Source of the DNA: Aureobasidium sp. EXF-3400
Taxonomy: Eukaryota > Ascomycota > Dothideomycetes > Dothideales > Saccotheciaceae
DNA length: 49,476 nt
NCBI GenBank assembly: GCA_024195585.1
Contig: SWBL01000362.1
Location: 1 to 49,476, forward strand
Direction of reading: 5' to 3'
The position numbers were made by a program, and so were the translations under genes. Position 1 is the stretch's first letter; each line of letters starts with the position of its first letter. The notes under the pieces were generated by a model. That model did no database searches, had not been told where the DNA came from, and saw nothing but the letters and a program-made list of their open reading frames with translations. This document shows, in pieces, positions 1 to 10,653 of this stretch.

Positions 1-150
1 TGGTCACCCACCGTAGTACTAATCTGCCGTTCAACTGCTTATGTATGGCAGAGCGGACGGGATGCCCAGTTTTCAGCTGACTATGGCCGTACGTATCAAG
101 ATAGTTGTATCTATCGGATATATCCTATGAGTCCATGGCACATCTTTCCA
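1..150. other. window edge, no gene seen
   Basis: Short stretch downstream of the first minus-strand gene. It presumably holds that gene's 3' UTR. I see no motif in it. Confidence 0.4.
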
Positions 151-1725
151 TTAACTACTAGCTTCTACCCTAGATCTCGTGGGATCCTGTGAACCTTCCA
201 TACTCAAAGCTTGCAAAACAACCGCAGCCCTGATGACCATTACATTCCTGAATGCATCATCATCGCCAGGAGCGGCGAGAGCGATCCTCCTCCTGACCTC
301 CAACTTCGCAAGCAACTCCATGAAACCCACATCTCCCGCAGATCGCAGCATAAACAACCAAGAAATGCAACCATCAGGCTCAGAAGCCAGGATGTCAGTA
401 CGCGATTTCTTGAGCAGTGTATGTTCATCTACGTTGCTTGACTCGACTCGCTGCATTTGATTTGCCACAAGACTGGCTAGTTTCTTCGCGCACATCATCC
501 GCGCAGCGCGATAACCAGATTCGTCTATGTTGCTGACAGCAGCGGATACGGCTAGCAACTCATGGATGAGTACGAAGTGAACATTTGGGATAAGATTCCA
601 GGCCGTAAGTAACCACATGCCCATCTCCCGGTCATAGCGGTTGACTAGGGATGAATGATCGACCTCAGGATATAAAGTTGGCACGAGCGAGTTTGTGGCG
701 GAAGCGGGTGACTCTTCCGATGAAAAACCTGAGAAGATGACAGGGTAGGGTGAGTAAGGGGTGTTTAGGATTTCAGGCGCGATAGTATCGCAGACGATAC
801 TACCGGGAGAGGTAACATGACATAGATGTGGTCGGAGTTGTTTTGCGCGAGGTGTACGCGGAACTTGTGTTGCTGAGGCAGGCGCAGTGTATGCTGGAGG
901 CGCTGGTGGAAGGTTGTACGCTGGCAGACCTTCGGTCTGGTCTCCTGCTAGCGGAGGGGAGCATGCTTTTCTCTTCCTTGATGGAGCATCTTGAGTCTTG
1001 TGCCAACCTTGAGTATCCCATAGATTGAAAGCACCATTCCACCCACTACCATACATGTTACTCAAGTTCAGAGGTGGTGTGAAGAAGGCTATATCCCGTT
1101 CCAGGTCTTGAGATAGGCATTGGAGCCCGACTTGAGCATACGTGCTAAATTTCAGATATAGATCAAATTGCCTTGCTTCTGACAAAGACTTGAGGCCATC
1201 GAGCAATGCGAGAGGGGTACCGCGCATCTTGCCCAAGTAAGGTCGACTGTTCATGACGACTCCGCATGTACGCTTATGGCCGAGAGCGAAGGACACGTGC
1301 AAAATGCGGGTTGCATTCGCCGAGACAGCGTCGGCAGGGCGCTCGAATAGAGCTTCAGGCACAATGTTGAGAGAAATTGGTTGAAAGTCATGCATTGCAC
1401 TAGATATGCGCAAGTCTTCTGCAGGTACGACAAGGAAGAAGCTGCGTGGACGTGCCTTTGATTTTGATCGCGATTTGATAGACATTGTCAGAACGACCAG
1501 CATTTCATTCTTGTCTCGATCAAGCGCGAACCAGAGCCGTAGCGAGCTGTCGTTGCCGTGTACAGGTGATGGTCCTCCAAGATGGCGCATGGTTCCAAGC
1601 TCTTTCTCTTCCCATTGAGCGCCTACCTGATGACCTCCCACGATCCACTCGAGACGTGCACGAGGAGACAATAGCACATCACCGGTGTCGGCATCAAGCT
1701 TCAATGCGTCGTCGTTGCAAGACAT
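151..1725 (-). CDS. conserved-looking hypothetical protein, 524 aa
   Basis: A single open frame from ATG at 1725 to TAA at 151. I do not recognise a named family. The N-terminal half (about residues 1-235) looks folded, with alternating hydrophobic strands and an RLWFALDRD segment. Residues about 240-310 are Pro/Ala/Ser-rich and probably disordered, with a basic RKRK cluster near 250. The C-terminal third is hydrophobic and helical, with WLLTAWNLIPNVHFVLIHELL near 375-395. No signal peptide or clear membrane segment is visible. Just upstream of the ATG, on the coding strand, lies a GTAAGC...CTAACTGAC...TTAG stretch that looks like intron signals, so an additional 5' exon is possible. The codon pattern and length make a real gene likely; the function is unknown. 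Confidence 0.7.
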   Translation of the reverse strand: MSCNDDALKLDADTGDVLLSPRARLEWIVGGHQVGAQWEEKELGTMRHLGGPSPVHGNDSSLRLWFALDRDKNEMLVVLTMSIKSRSKSKARPRSFFLVVPAEDLRISSAMHDFQPISLNIVPEALFERPADAVSANATRILHVSFALGHKRTCGVVMNSRPYLGKMRGTPLALLDGLKSLSEARQFDLYLKFSTYAQVGLQCLSQDLERDIAFFTPPLNLSNMYGSGWNGAFNLWDTQGWHKTQDAPSRKRKACSPPLAGDQTEGLPAYNLPPAPPAYTAPASATQVPRTPRAKQLRPHLCHVTSPGSIVCDTIAPEILNTPYSPYPVIFSGFSSEESPASATNSLVPTLYPEVDHSSLVNRYDREMGMWLLTAWNLIPNVHFVLIHELLAVSAAVSNIDESGYRAARMMCAKKLASLVANQMQRVESSNVDEHTLLKKSRTDILASEPDGCISWLFMLRSAGDVGFMELLAKLEVRRRIALAAPGDDDAFRNVMVIRAAVVLQALSMEGSQDPTRSRVEASS

Positions 1726-2367
1726 GTCGTCGGATTCTAACCAGTCAGTTAGGCTTACCGTCGCCCTGCGTGCTCGGGAGCGGCGCAGTTCCCACCCGCC
1801 CAGGCTTTTCGCGTTGTTGAATGTCGCAGAGCAGCCTTGACTCGATGATGCGAGAGATCGTATCGTGCCGCGCTGGTTGCAGGTCTAGAGAGACTCAGTC
1901 ACACAAGGTTCAAGTCTGCAGTCCGCGCTGCCAAAGGCTCAGTCACGCAAACAGTGTTGGGATAGAGCCGGAGACAACAGGAATAGAAGAGCAAGTTCCC
2001 AGGGATAGAATCGGACTAGAGATGCTATGTTCGGGTAGGTGTGAGAGATGTTTCGACTCGTAAAGGTTGTCGATGTTGCAGATCATGTCGATGGATGAAG
2101 GCAGCCAGAACTCGAACGTGACGCGCCACAGTCACGTGAGCTTGTGCGTCGAAACTCCGAGTCCCGAGGTCGTCCAGGCTGCCTTGTGCATCCGTGCACA
2201 AAGCATTAATGCCACTTGCATATATCACTCAAAGCCATCTCGATGTTCAATGTTGTTGAATTGGTATTTATTGTTTGCTGATGGTGCGCGATGCCACGCT
2301 GGGTATTATACAAAAATCAAATGTAGGATCCTGGTTGGCTCCGTTTACTCCACCTTCTCGACAAGCC
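1726..2367. other. intergenic region, 642 bp
   Basis: Upstream region of the 524-aa gene and 3' region of the phospholipase gene. Small ORFs on both strands show no family resemblance or splice structure. It contains GTCACGTGAGC near 2133-2143, a CACGTG palindrome that could be a bHLH site; this is inference only. Confidence 0.4.
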
Positions 2368-4926
2368 TCAGCTGAATTGATCACCGTGATCACCGTACTG
2401 TCGGATCTTGTTGGACTTTCTCATCCTCGTCTGCCTCCGGAACTCCTTTGCCTCCGCCTCGCGTTCCAAACGATGTTTCCTCTTGCGTTCCCAAACTGCT
2501 CGGATGGTACGTCTGGTTTGCTCCTTACCCTCTTCAAAGTTCGCTCGAGCCAATGACACGACTTTGTCGATCTCTTCAGCGGTATAGACAAAGTTCCACG
2601 TGCTCATAAAGTCCGATGTCTGAGGATCAACGCCTGGAACCTTGTCGTTCTTGAGGAGAGGGAAGTAGATGACGGCAATACCAGCATCCGGCCTCATGAG
2701 CTCCCAATCCTCTTCGACTTGTTTCGATAGTGGCGGCTCTGTGTCATTCTCACGCTCCTCTGTCGTGCCCACCCAAACAGTGCAGTATCCTAGTTCACTG
2801 GGTTTGGCTGGGACCTTTTCGCCTGCCATGACCGGGCTAGAGGCTTCTGCATGTCGTGCACGCTCAATTCTGCTAGTGGCTTCTTCCTCGGTTGTGGCCT
2901 GTGCCTGTTCTAGTTCCTTCAGTGTCTGCTCCTCACTGATCTCCTCACTAGGCCACCCGGCACCAACAGGCCAACCTTTAATACCGCGTTGCTTGACATA
3001 GCCATCGGTTACTTTGATCCAGTTGTCTTGTCTGACATCGGCAGAAGCGTCAAATGCGATCAAAACATCAATATCTCTTCCTGGACGTAGAAGCGGATAG
3101 ATCGGGAGATTGTTGCTCATTCCGGCGTCCATGAGTTGTAGCGTTGTGACGTCGTGAATACTTTGAGGGCACGATTGAGGCAAGAGACTCTCCATGTTTG
3201 CAGCAAAGTTCGGTATAGACGCTGGCTCAAAAGGATGAACTTTAGTAAGATCGTCATCCTTCTCAGCGATCAGTTGATCGATGCCACTGAAGCCAGCAAG
3301 ACTGCGGACTAGGGGTCGAACTTCCTTGTAGTAATGAGATAGCGTTGCACAGAATGCACTGCCCCAGATGCCCATCAACAAGGGAACTCGAAGCTCGGGC
3401 AGTGCAAGACCATTCTCTCTCCAGACGCTGTAGCCTCCGTCAAATTTACGACCAATCGCCCAGGTTGGGATTCCAGCTCCTAGCTCTTCGCAGAAAAATT
3501 CATACGGTGTCCACTCGAACCACTGGAACCATGATTCTGCTCTGGCAATCGCTTTTGAGGTCTCATCTTTTAGATCCATGGCGCGATCATGTGACTGGAC
3601 TACATCCGGAATCTCATGGCGGACAGCAGTATATATAGGAAGCGGGTAAGCACCCGAGTCGGTGTGTTGCCGTTGGTTGGAGATCTTGAAGTCGTGGTCC
3701 GAAATGCCTAGCTCGCCTCTAGGAACCAGCAGACGAGCACCTAGAAGTAGTCCGTAAACGTCCACAAGGCCAAAGGCAGCATCCGGCACGCCCTTCATCT
3801 TCTCCACAATGCCGCTGAGGAGGTATTTGCTGGTAGGTGCGCTGCTCAGTAATGAGAGTGCTGCTGGAGGGTATGCAATGTGGACGTCGAGACGACTTTT
3901 GAGGTGATTGATCATACGCTCGTGATTTTGTTGACCGACAGAGGAGTAGAACAAGGTTTGCAGCCAGCAAGAACCACTGACTCCCGCTGTGTATGTCACG
4001 CAGTCGAACAGTCCTGCTTCTTGTGCAGAGAGGTACGAGGAAGTGCCTGCAACAAGAGCACGAAGACCGCCGCCAGAACCGCACATTGCAATAGTCGGTA
4101 CGTCAGCCGGATGTATCTCTGTCTCTGGAACACCGAGGTATCTGGCGAGAGCAGCAGTTGTATGCATTTTCCTGTTTCGTAAAAAGTCACGCTCCTCTTT
4201 GCAAATCTCGTCTGATACTCGCACTCGAGCGTCCCATATAATCTCAGGGTTGATCTCGGGATCGTTTGCTTCGTGCCAAATTTCCTCAGCCAGAGAGCCA
4301 GGAGCCATTGATAGTTCGTTTTGCAACTTTGAAATGTAACCCGGCATAACTTTGGCCCATCGTGGAACGATTGTGCCAGCGATCTTCTCACCGAGCTTAG
4401 AAATTTCGAAGTTGACAATGTTGTCTTTGGCTGTTTCGAAGCCACCAACCATAGTATGCCATGCTGAAACATCGGAGGCATCTAGAGCTTCACTGATGTC
4501 TGACGCTCTGTGACCTTTGGTCTGGGAAGGCGGCGCCTGCTGGCCCGGTCGAGGTTGAGTGGCATCGTTTCCAGTGCTGGAAGACTCGAGTTGTGCCTTT
4601 TGGTCCTGGGGGCCGAACTTTTTGATGATGACGGGCCATGAGAACCAGTCCTCGGATTCTGAGTTTTCAGAACTGTCTGCAAAGAGGACCTGATGAGAAG
4701 CCGTAAGAGCATAGGTGCCTGCGCCAACTACAATGGCAGCGACAGCACGGGTTGTGCCTTTGTGTGAGCGTCTGGAGCTCGGCAATGCTTGGTGGAGCTG
4801 CCGGCGACTAGATCACGTCTTAGTATGTCTATGGATGAGGAATAGTTGGTGGGCTTTAAGAACTCACCAGGCCACGCGGGCCTTTATGTTGAAGTGGAAA
4901 GCACTTGATCTGAGCATTGGTAACAT
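2368..4926 (-). CDS. plaA: cPLA2-type phospholipase A2/lysophospholipase, probably mitochondrial
   Basis: Predicted exons (minus) 4926-4868 and 4807-2368, joined across a 60-nt intron (GTGAGT...CTAAG...CTAG); about 832 aa. The catalytic core is group IV phospholipase A2/lysophospholipase B-like. CGSGGG near residue 260 is the oxyanion-hole glycine motif. GVSGSCW near 295 carries the nucleophilic Ser. LMDAGMSNN near 575 carries the catalytic Asp. Such enzymes hydrolyse acyl chains of glycerophospholipids through a Ser-Asp dyad. The short first exon adds an Arg-rich, acid-free leader followed by a hydrophobic stretch (AVAAIVVGAGTYALTA, about residues 42-57). This reads as a mitochondrial presequence plus a membrane anchor. 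Without that exon the frame has no ATG near its start. Two in-frame ATGs (4926 and 4917) are possible starts. The C-terminus is highly charged. The plaA symbol follows the Aspergillus cPLA2 homologue; the mitochondrial location is inference. Confidence 0.85.
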
Positions 4927-4940
4927 AGGTGAAGTAGCAT
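4884..4940 (-). promoter_or_regulatory. upstream ORF overlapping the phospholipase start
   Basis: An out-of-frame ATG at 4940 opens an 18-codon ORF. It ends at TAA inside the first coding exon, so it overlaps both possible start codons at 4926 and 4917. It has A at position -3, while both coding ATGs have C there. If it is in the transcript, it should depress translation of the phospholipase. Confidence 0.35.
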
Positions 4941-5378
4941 TATTGAGTAAATATGGGGTTTCAAAGGGGCATGTGAGGACAAAGGGTGGGAAGAATAAGA
5001 ATTGGGCAGGGCGCAACAGGCAGCACTGCCACGATGGGGCTCTTGTGCAGAGAGATCAGGTTCTTTTGAATTTAGAAGTGGCTCGTCATGGCTACGATAT
5101 GCGTTTTCAGGAACAGGAAGACGCATCTGCATCGCGCGATCCTTGCAGCTTTGCGCCACGTGCGCCCTCTCCACGATCGCGAGTCAGGCGAAACCTCTCC
5201 TCTTGGCTGCTCATGCCCGTCACCCGTACCATCCCTTGTTGCCAACAACTCTCCCTTCCGTGATTTCTCATACATTGCATCGCTATCTGGATTTCGCATC
5301 CACGCCCAACCATTTTCCACCAGCATGTATTGATATCGCCTGACTCTTAGTCTGTAACCACATTCATACGACTCCAGC
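4927..5378. promoter_or_regulatory. divergent promoter region, phospholipase / EXO70
   Basis: About 450 bp separates two head-to-head genes and must hold both promoters. A perfect CACGTG palindrome lies at 5157-5162, inside GCGCCACGTGCGC. C/T-rich tracts precede the EXO70 start. No convincing TATA box is visible. Small overlapping ORFs here are not credible as genes. Confidence 0.45.
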
Positions 5379-7280
5379 ATGGCGGGTCCAAAGAGGGCCG
5401 CTTTCGCTGAGGAGAGCGCCGAGGTCGAGGTGCTCTACGCGAACTTGACCAAGATGAAGAGCTTGACCAAGAAGATTCAAGCTTCCATGAGCCGTCTCGA
5501 GACCAGTGGAAAGACAGTGGAAGAGGCCATCGGGCCCATCTATGGAAACACACAGCGACTACAGACAACCAATGCAAACATCGATCGCGTTATCCTGGCC
5601 ATCGACAGGATCCGCGAGCCCCTGGATATGCGCAACAGAGAGGAACAGGTCCTACGCTCGAATCCTCAGGCTGTCGGCTTGAACGAATACATCGCATCTA
5701 TCGATCGCACACGCCAGGCTCTGGGTGATCTGAAGCAGTCAAACCTCCGTTCCAATCAGCAAGCCATCTCGGAGCTCAACGGTCTATTAGGCGTGGGAAG
5801 TCGACAACTAGAAGACGTTTTCCAGAGCACTCTGCGCGACGGAGTAGCCCCGGTTGAGCCTCTTCACTTCATCACAAAAAGCATCGACTTCCCTCGTATC
5901 TCGTCAAACAAGACAACTCATCTCCGGACCATCAACGCCCATGCGTCTTCGTCGGCATCTGAGCTCGCTCAAGGCGACTCGAGAGGTACACCAACAGCCA
6001 AAATTTACGCCGAAGTACGGGGCCAATACATTACCTCGAGTCTGCAAAACATGGCCGCCGCCTGTCTGGCAACTGCTCGAAAGCAGAATCCAAGCACTGC
6101 CACCGTATATAAGAAAGGTGACAATGCTATCGGTATGTATGCTGCCGGTATCAAAGGCATGTTTATCGCCGAGTACGACAACATTTGTCCCGTCTTCGAT
6201 CGTGAAGAGTGGGGTCTGGTTCTGTCAATGACCTGCCAGGGCGCCTCGAAGGCCTTTTCTGCCACTTTGAGAGATCTCGACCGTCACATCAAGGATAACA
6301 TCACAAGTGATTGCTTCCTAGCCTACGAAATCATTGAAGTTGTATCAAACACGGCTCTCGAGGTTGAGAGCAAGACAGGAGAGTTGAAGAATGAGATAGC
6401 TGATGCTTTGAAGCCCATCCGAGAAACCGCCAAGTCATCCCTCTCAGCGCTTTTGACAGACGTGCGGAATCGAGTGCAGCAGATGATGCAGCTACCTGCC
6501 GACGGTTCTGCCATACCCCTAACATCGGAGATGATGACTCGATTGCAGGCTATGACTGGCTTCCTTGTACCCTTATCGTCCATCTTGACATCTCTTGGGA
6601 AGGGCGGTTGGTCTGCGCCAGGACCTGCTTCGTCGAGCAGCTCTGTACCCACTCTCAAATCTTTCGATGTTGGCGCAGATGGTCGTAAGCTGTTTGCAGA
6701 CTATGCAGCGGATACCATACACACCCTCCTGTCCAATCTAGAAGCTCGGTCTCAAGCTTTGCAGAAAGGTAAGGGTGTACAAGGCGTGTTCTTGGCGAAC
6801 AACATTGCCATCATTGATCGAATGATTCGAAGCTCTGAACTCGGTCCATTGTTGGACCCCGTACAACCCAAGATCGAGGCCTGGCGTGTCAAAGCGACTA
6901 AGCATTACATGACTACCTGGAATGAGGTATCAGCTTATCTGCTTGATGTACAGTACACCAACCGTGGTCCTCGTCCTCCCAGTACCGGCACGTCAGTTGA
7001 CTCGGCAGCATTCGTCAAGGCCCTCTCATCAAAGGAGAAAGACACGATGAAGGAGAAGTTCCGTGGGTTCAACGCATCGTTCGACGAGATGGTCGCCAAA
7101 CACAAGACCTACAAGATGGAGAAGGAGGTCAAGACCTCGCTCGCACGGGACGTCCAAAGATTCATTGAACCTCTGTACGGCCGTCATTGGGACAGATATC
7201 ACGAGATCGACAAGGGCAGGGGCAAGTACGTCAAGTACGACAAGACGCAGCTCAATGCAGTGCTCACGAATCTGGGGTAA
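5379..7280 (+). CDS. exo70: exocyst complex component Exo70
   Basis: An intronless 633-aa frame from ATG at 5379 to TAA. The N-terminal about 100 residues form a heptad-like coiled coil (EVEVLYANLTKMKSLTKKIQ region). They are followed by the all-helical Exo70 fold to the end. The C-terminal segment has the family's basic, lipid-facing character (KYVKYDKTQLNAVLTNL at the terminus, with KHKTYKMEKEVK before it). Exo70 binds PI(4,5)P2 and Rho GTPases and tethers secretory vesicles at growth sites and septa. Length matches the fungal family. It lies just upstream of a septin gene on the same strand; the two products act at the same cortical sites, but joint regulation is not shown. Confidence 0.95.
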   Translation: MAGPKRAAFAEESAEVEVLYANLTKMKSLTKKIQASMSRLETSGKTVEEAIGPIYGNTQRLQTTNANIDRVILAIDRIREPLDMRNREEQVLRSNPQAVGLNEYIASIDRTRQALGDLKQSNLRSNQQAISELNGLLGVGSRQLEDVFQSTLRDGVAPVEPLHFITKSIDFPRISSNKTTHLRTINAHASSSASELAQGDSRGTPTAKIYAEVRGQYITSSLQNMAAACLATARKQNPSTATVYKKGDNAIGMYAAGIKGMFIAEYDNICPVFDREEWGLVLSMTCQGASKAFSATLRDLDRHIKDNITSDCFLAYEIIEVVSNTALEVESKTGELKNEIADALKPIRETAKSSLSALLTDVRNRVQQMMQLPADGSAIPLTSEMMTRLQAMTGFLVPLSSILTSLGKGGWSAPGPASSSSSVPTLKSFDVGADGRKLFADYAADTIHTLLSNLEARSQALQKGKGVQGVFLANNIAIIDRMIRSSELGPLLDPVQPKIEAWRVKATKHYMTTWNEVSAYLLDVQYTNRGPRPPSTGTSVDSAAFVKALSSKEKDTMKEKFRGFNASFDEMVAKHKTYKMEKEVKTSLARDVQRFIEPLYGRHWDRYHEIDKGRGKYVKYDKTQLNAVLTNLG

Positions 7281-8144
7281 AGAGAGGTGGAGGGATGTGA
7301 ACTTAGCGTGGCGTCAGGAGTTTTGGACATGTACCCTAGCAAGACGATTGACACAGGTATAGCTTATAAGTGGAGATGCGTTGGTGCGGGAGGATCATAT
7401 TACTTGTGTGCGAAATAAGCTCGAGATGTATCCAGGATGGTCGTCCTGGCTGGTCCAGGGCCGGCATGACGCTTTGCTCAATCCGGACAAATGGTTGTTG
7501 ACTGCGAAAGCTGCCGTGCATCTGTGTAGAAAAAAACACGGGGCCGCATTTTCATACCTGATCAATAAACAAATCTGGGGGAAGAGTCGAATATTGAAGG
7601 ATGTTTGTTTCTGGTCTGATATAGATCAATCGTGAGGAGCGTAACGGATTTGCGGGTGTTTTCTCCATCCTCTCGAGGCGCACGCGCCCACAGACCCCTT
7701 TCCGCGGCGGTTTGGCTGCTACAGTTGGCTGTCCCTTCCCTCCACAATTCAGACCTCCATCTTGTAGCTTTGACTCTGCCGTGACTCTCACCCTCGTCTA
7801 TCGCTTCTCGGACCACACTTGTTATATCATCTCCAACAATTGGACGGTACGTAGGACTGTTAAGGCGAATTTGCGAGGTGCCAATCCCAGCGGCAAGCGG
7901 GCTGTTGACTTGTGTCGGGCAACCACCACAGTAAACGCTCCTGCCACCGCAAACTTGCTCAGCGCAAACGAAGGTCTCCATGTGCATGTTGCTGACACGT
8001 GCTCTCCCAACAGAAGAAGGAACGAACGACCACTACCGCAGCGACTCGAAATCCACCCGCCATGGGTAAGCCAGCTTTCCCAATCCACCATCCCCCATTG
8101 CCTCTTGCTGCATCGCGAGCTGCACCACTTGTCCTTCTGTCGCC
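7281..8144. other. EXO70 3' region and septin 5' region
   Basis: About 860 bp without a credible gene. The second half is probably the septin promoter and 5' UTR. It contains GTACGT at 7847-7852, a strong donor-like site that could open a 5'-UTR intron, and an upstream ATG at 8062 (listed separately). ORFs on both strands across 7560-8240 have no family signature. Confidence 0.4.
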
Positions 8145-8148
8145 ATGA
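8062..8148 (+). promoter_or_regulatory. upstream ORF ending on the septin start codon
   Basis: An ATG in near-ideal context (CCGCCATGGG) opens a 28-codon ORF. Its TGA overlaps the septin ATG as ATGA. GGTAAG follows the upstream ATG, so part of the ORF might be a 5'-UTR intron. Splicing to the AG after GCATCGCG would still leave a short uORF ending at the same TGA. Confidence 0.4.
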
Positions 8149-9762
8149 GCGCTACTCCCGAAGAAGGCGCATCGCCTGCTCAGACAGAGTCTGCAAACGC
8201 AGACCCAGCTGCCAATGCCGACCAGTCGTCCATGAATGATGCTGATGCAAAGCTCGTCGACACAGCTTCCAACGGCGTCTCTCCCACGCCTCCCCCGGTC
8301 CGCGCATCGCCAGTCCCTCCCCAGATCCCTTCTGATAGCAGCCCTACCTCTCCTCTGATGGGTTCCATATCGCCTCAAATCCAGACTGTCTCCCACAGAG
8401 ATCCCAAGGCTGCCGCCGCCGCAGCAAGCGACATGAAGAACATTGTGCGCAGGAAGTTGACCGGTTTTGTCGGATTCGCCAATCTGCCAAACCAATGGCA
8501 CCGCAAGAGTGTTAGAAAAGGATTCAGTTTCAACGTCATGGTTGTCGGTAAGTCTACTACCAGTACAGTTGTGCATGTGTGCAGCTTCTGACTTCAGTAT
8601 TCAGGTGAATCTGGTCTTGGAAAGTCGACTCTCGTCAACACATTGTTCAACACTTCGCTCTACCCTCCCAAGGAGCAGAAACAGCCCAGTCTCGACTTTG
8701 CACCCACCACTGTTGCCATCCAATCCATCAGTGCAGACATTGAGGAGAACGGTGTACGCTTGAGACTGAACGTCATCGATACTCCTGGCTTTGGCGACTT
8801 CGTCAACAACAACGAGTCCTGGCGCCCTATCGTCGAGAACATCGAGCAACGCTTCGATGCCTATCTCGATGCCGAAAACAAGGTCAACCGCATGAACATT
8901 GTCGACAACCGCATCCACGCCTGCGTGTACTTCATTCAGCCCACTGGTCACTCGCTCAAGCCTCTCGACATCGAGGTCATGCGTAGGCTGCACACCAAGG
9001 TCAACCTGATCCCTGTCATTGCCAAGGCCGACACACTCACAGATGAGGAAGTTATCTCCTTCAAGGCAAGAGTAAGTGCACTAACACCCTAGTCATGTGA
9101 GATGTTATTCTGACGTAGTCTAGATCCTCTCAGACATCAAGCATCAGGGCATCCAGATTTTCGAGGGCCCTCGCTACGAGCTGGACGACGAAGAGACCAT
9201 TGCCGAGAACCAGGAGATCATGTCAAAGGTTCCCTTTGCCGTTGTCGGTGCCAACGCCGAGGTCAGCACTCCCGAAGGTCGCAAAGTGCGTGGCCGCAAG
9301 TACCCTTGGGGTATCATCGAGGTCGACAACGAGGATCACTGCGACTTTGCCAAGCTCCGCCAGATGCTGATCCGAACACACATGGAAGAGCTCAAGGAAC
9401 ACACCAACAACACGCTCTACGAGAACTACCGTTCCGACAAGCTCGAGTCGATGGGCATGCAGCAAGACCCATCTGTCTTCAAGGAGATCAACCCTGCGGC
9501 CAAGCAAGAGGAGGAACGCTCACTGCACGAGCAGAAGCTAGAGAAGATGGAGCGCGAAATGAAGCAAGTCTTCCAACAGAAGGTCCAGGAGAAGGAACAC
9601 AAGCTCAAGCAAAGCGAGGAGGAGCTGTACGCCCGTCATCGCGAGATGAGGGAACAGCTAGACAAGCAGAAGAACGAGCTCGAGGAGAAGAAGGGTCGCA
9701 TCGAGACGGGCCGACCGGTCGAAGAGAAGGGCAAGAGAAAGGGCTTCTCGATCCGTGGTTAA
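8145..9762 (+). CDS. aspB: septin, CDC3/AspB class
   Basis: Exons 8145-8547, 8605-9071 and 9124-9762, with introns of 57 and 52 nt; 502 aa. A Ser/Pro/Ala-rich N-terminal extension of about 90 residues comes first. It is followed by a basic segment ([20 protein letters not shown]) like the septin polybasic membrane-binding region. The GTPase domain shows the P-loop GESGLGKST (about 135-143), the G3 motif DTPGFGD (about 193-199) and the G4 motif AKAD (about 275-278), then the septin-unique element. Residues about 415-485 form a charged coiled coil ([18 protein letters not shown] region). The long N-terminal extension plus coiled coil points to the Cdc3/AspB subunit of the septin hetero-octamer at septa and growth sites. 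The ATG at 8145 is the first in frame. Intron 1 splits the first Gly codon of the P-loop. Confidence 0.93.
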
Positions 9763-10653
9763 GTCGCTATCAAGGATTGAGTTTTCCGAAGAAGCCGAGA
9801 CTACTATTGTGGTTAATCTACATCATCACCATCGATTGCTGAGCGGCGAAGCAAGGGTAGGCAGGACTGCCTTTGCACAAGTTGGGTCCAAAGTTGTGAT
9901 ACCTCAGCGCTTTTGTTTGTTTTCCCGTTGCGTTTTCCCCCATGTCAATTTACTTAATTGCTTTTCAGTATGTACCTTTAGTCAACAAAAAGCGAGAAAA
10001 AGACAAACAGCATGGGTTTATTCTTGACACGGACTTGTGCCTGCGGTTTGACTGTACACTAGGTATATCGGTGTGCCCTAGGTAATCTTCATCACAGGAC
10101 AAAAAATATCAGAGAGTAGGTACCATTCAGTCTCAGCAAATCAAAGTGCCTCTTGATCGATGCTCTCGGACCTTTGCATGATTCAATGAACGGCAGGTTT
10201 TACGAATTGCAGAGACTCGGGAGTCGAGACGCATGTGCAGTGGCTTGGATGCGCGAAGACGAATCTCGACGTCATTGTCTAGCTCCAGTTTCCCTGATTG
10301 AAAGGTCGTCGCACCTGCCTCGTGTCTTCTCGCTCCCATAAGCAAGACTACAATCAATTCCTTCTTGCAACCAACTGTCTATTCTACATTCTACCATCAC
10401 CTATCACATCCAAGGCCCGTTACAGGATAGCATCCTCAGTTGCAACAAGTGCATCAGCAGAGTAAGTGACGTTCCTGCTTTCCAAATCCCCAGCTTGCTA
10501 GCTCGCGTGAGTTTGTGCGCGCCAGCCACGGCGGAGCAGACGACCCCACTGGACCAACACCTGTCATTCCGCTGTCACTCTCCTTCACTTCTTTCCTGCA
10601 CTCCTCACCTCAGCTTTCATACTGACAAAATCTGCTCAAGCTCTACTACAACA
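9763..10653. other. intergenic region, 891 bp
   Basis: 3' region of the septin gene and promoter/5' UTR of the POM33-like gene. The last 150 bp are strongly C/T-rich (CTCTCCTTCACTTCTTTCCTGC near 10577-10598), as in many fungal 5' UTRs. The minus-strand ORF at 10133-10357 has no family features. No gene is called here. Confidence 0.4.
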
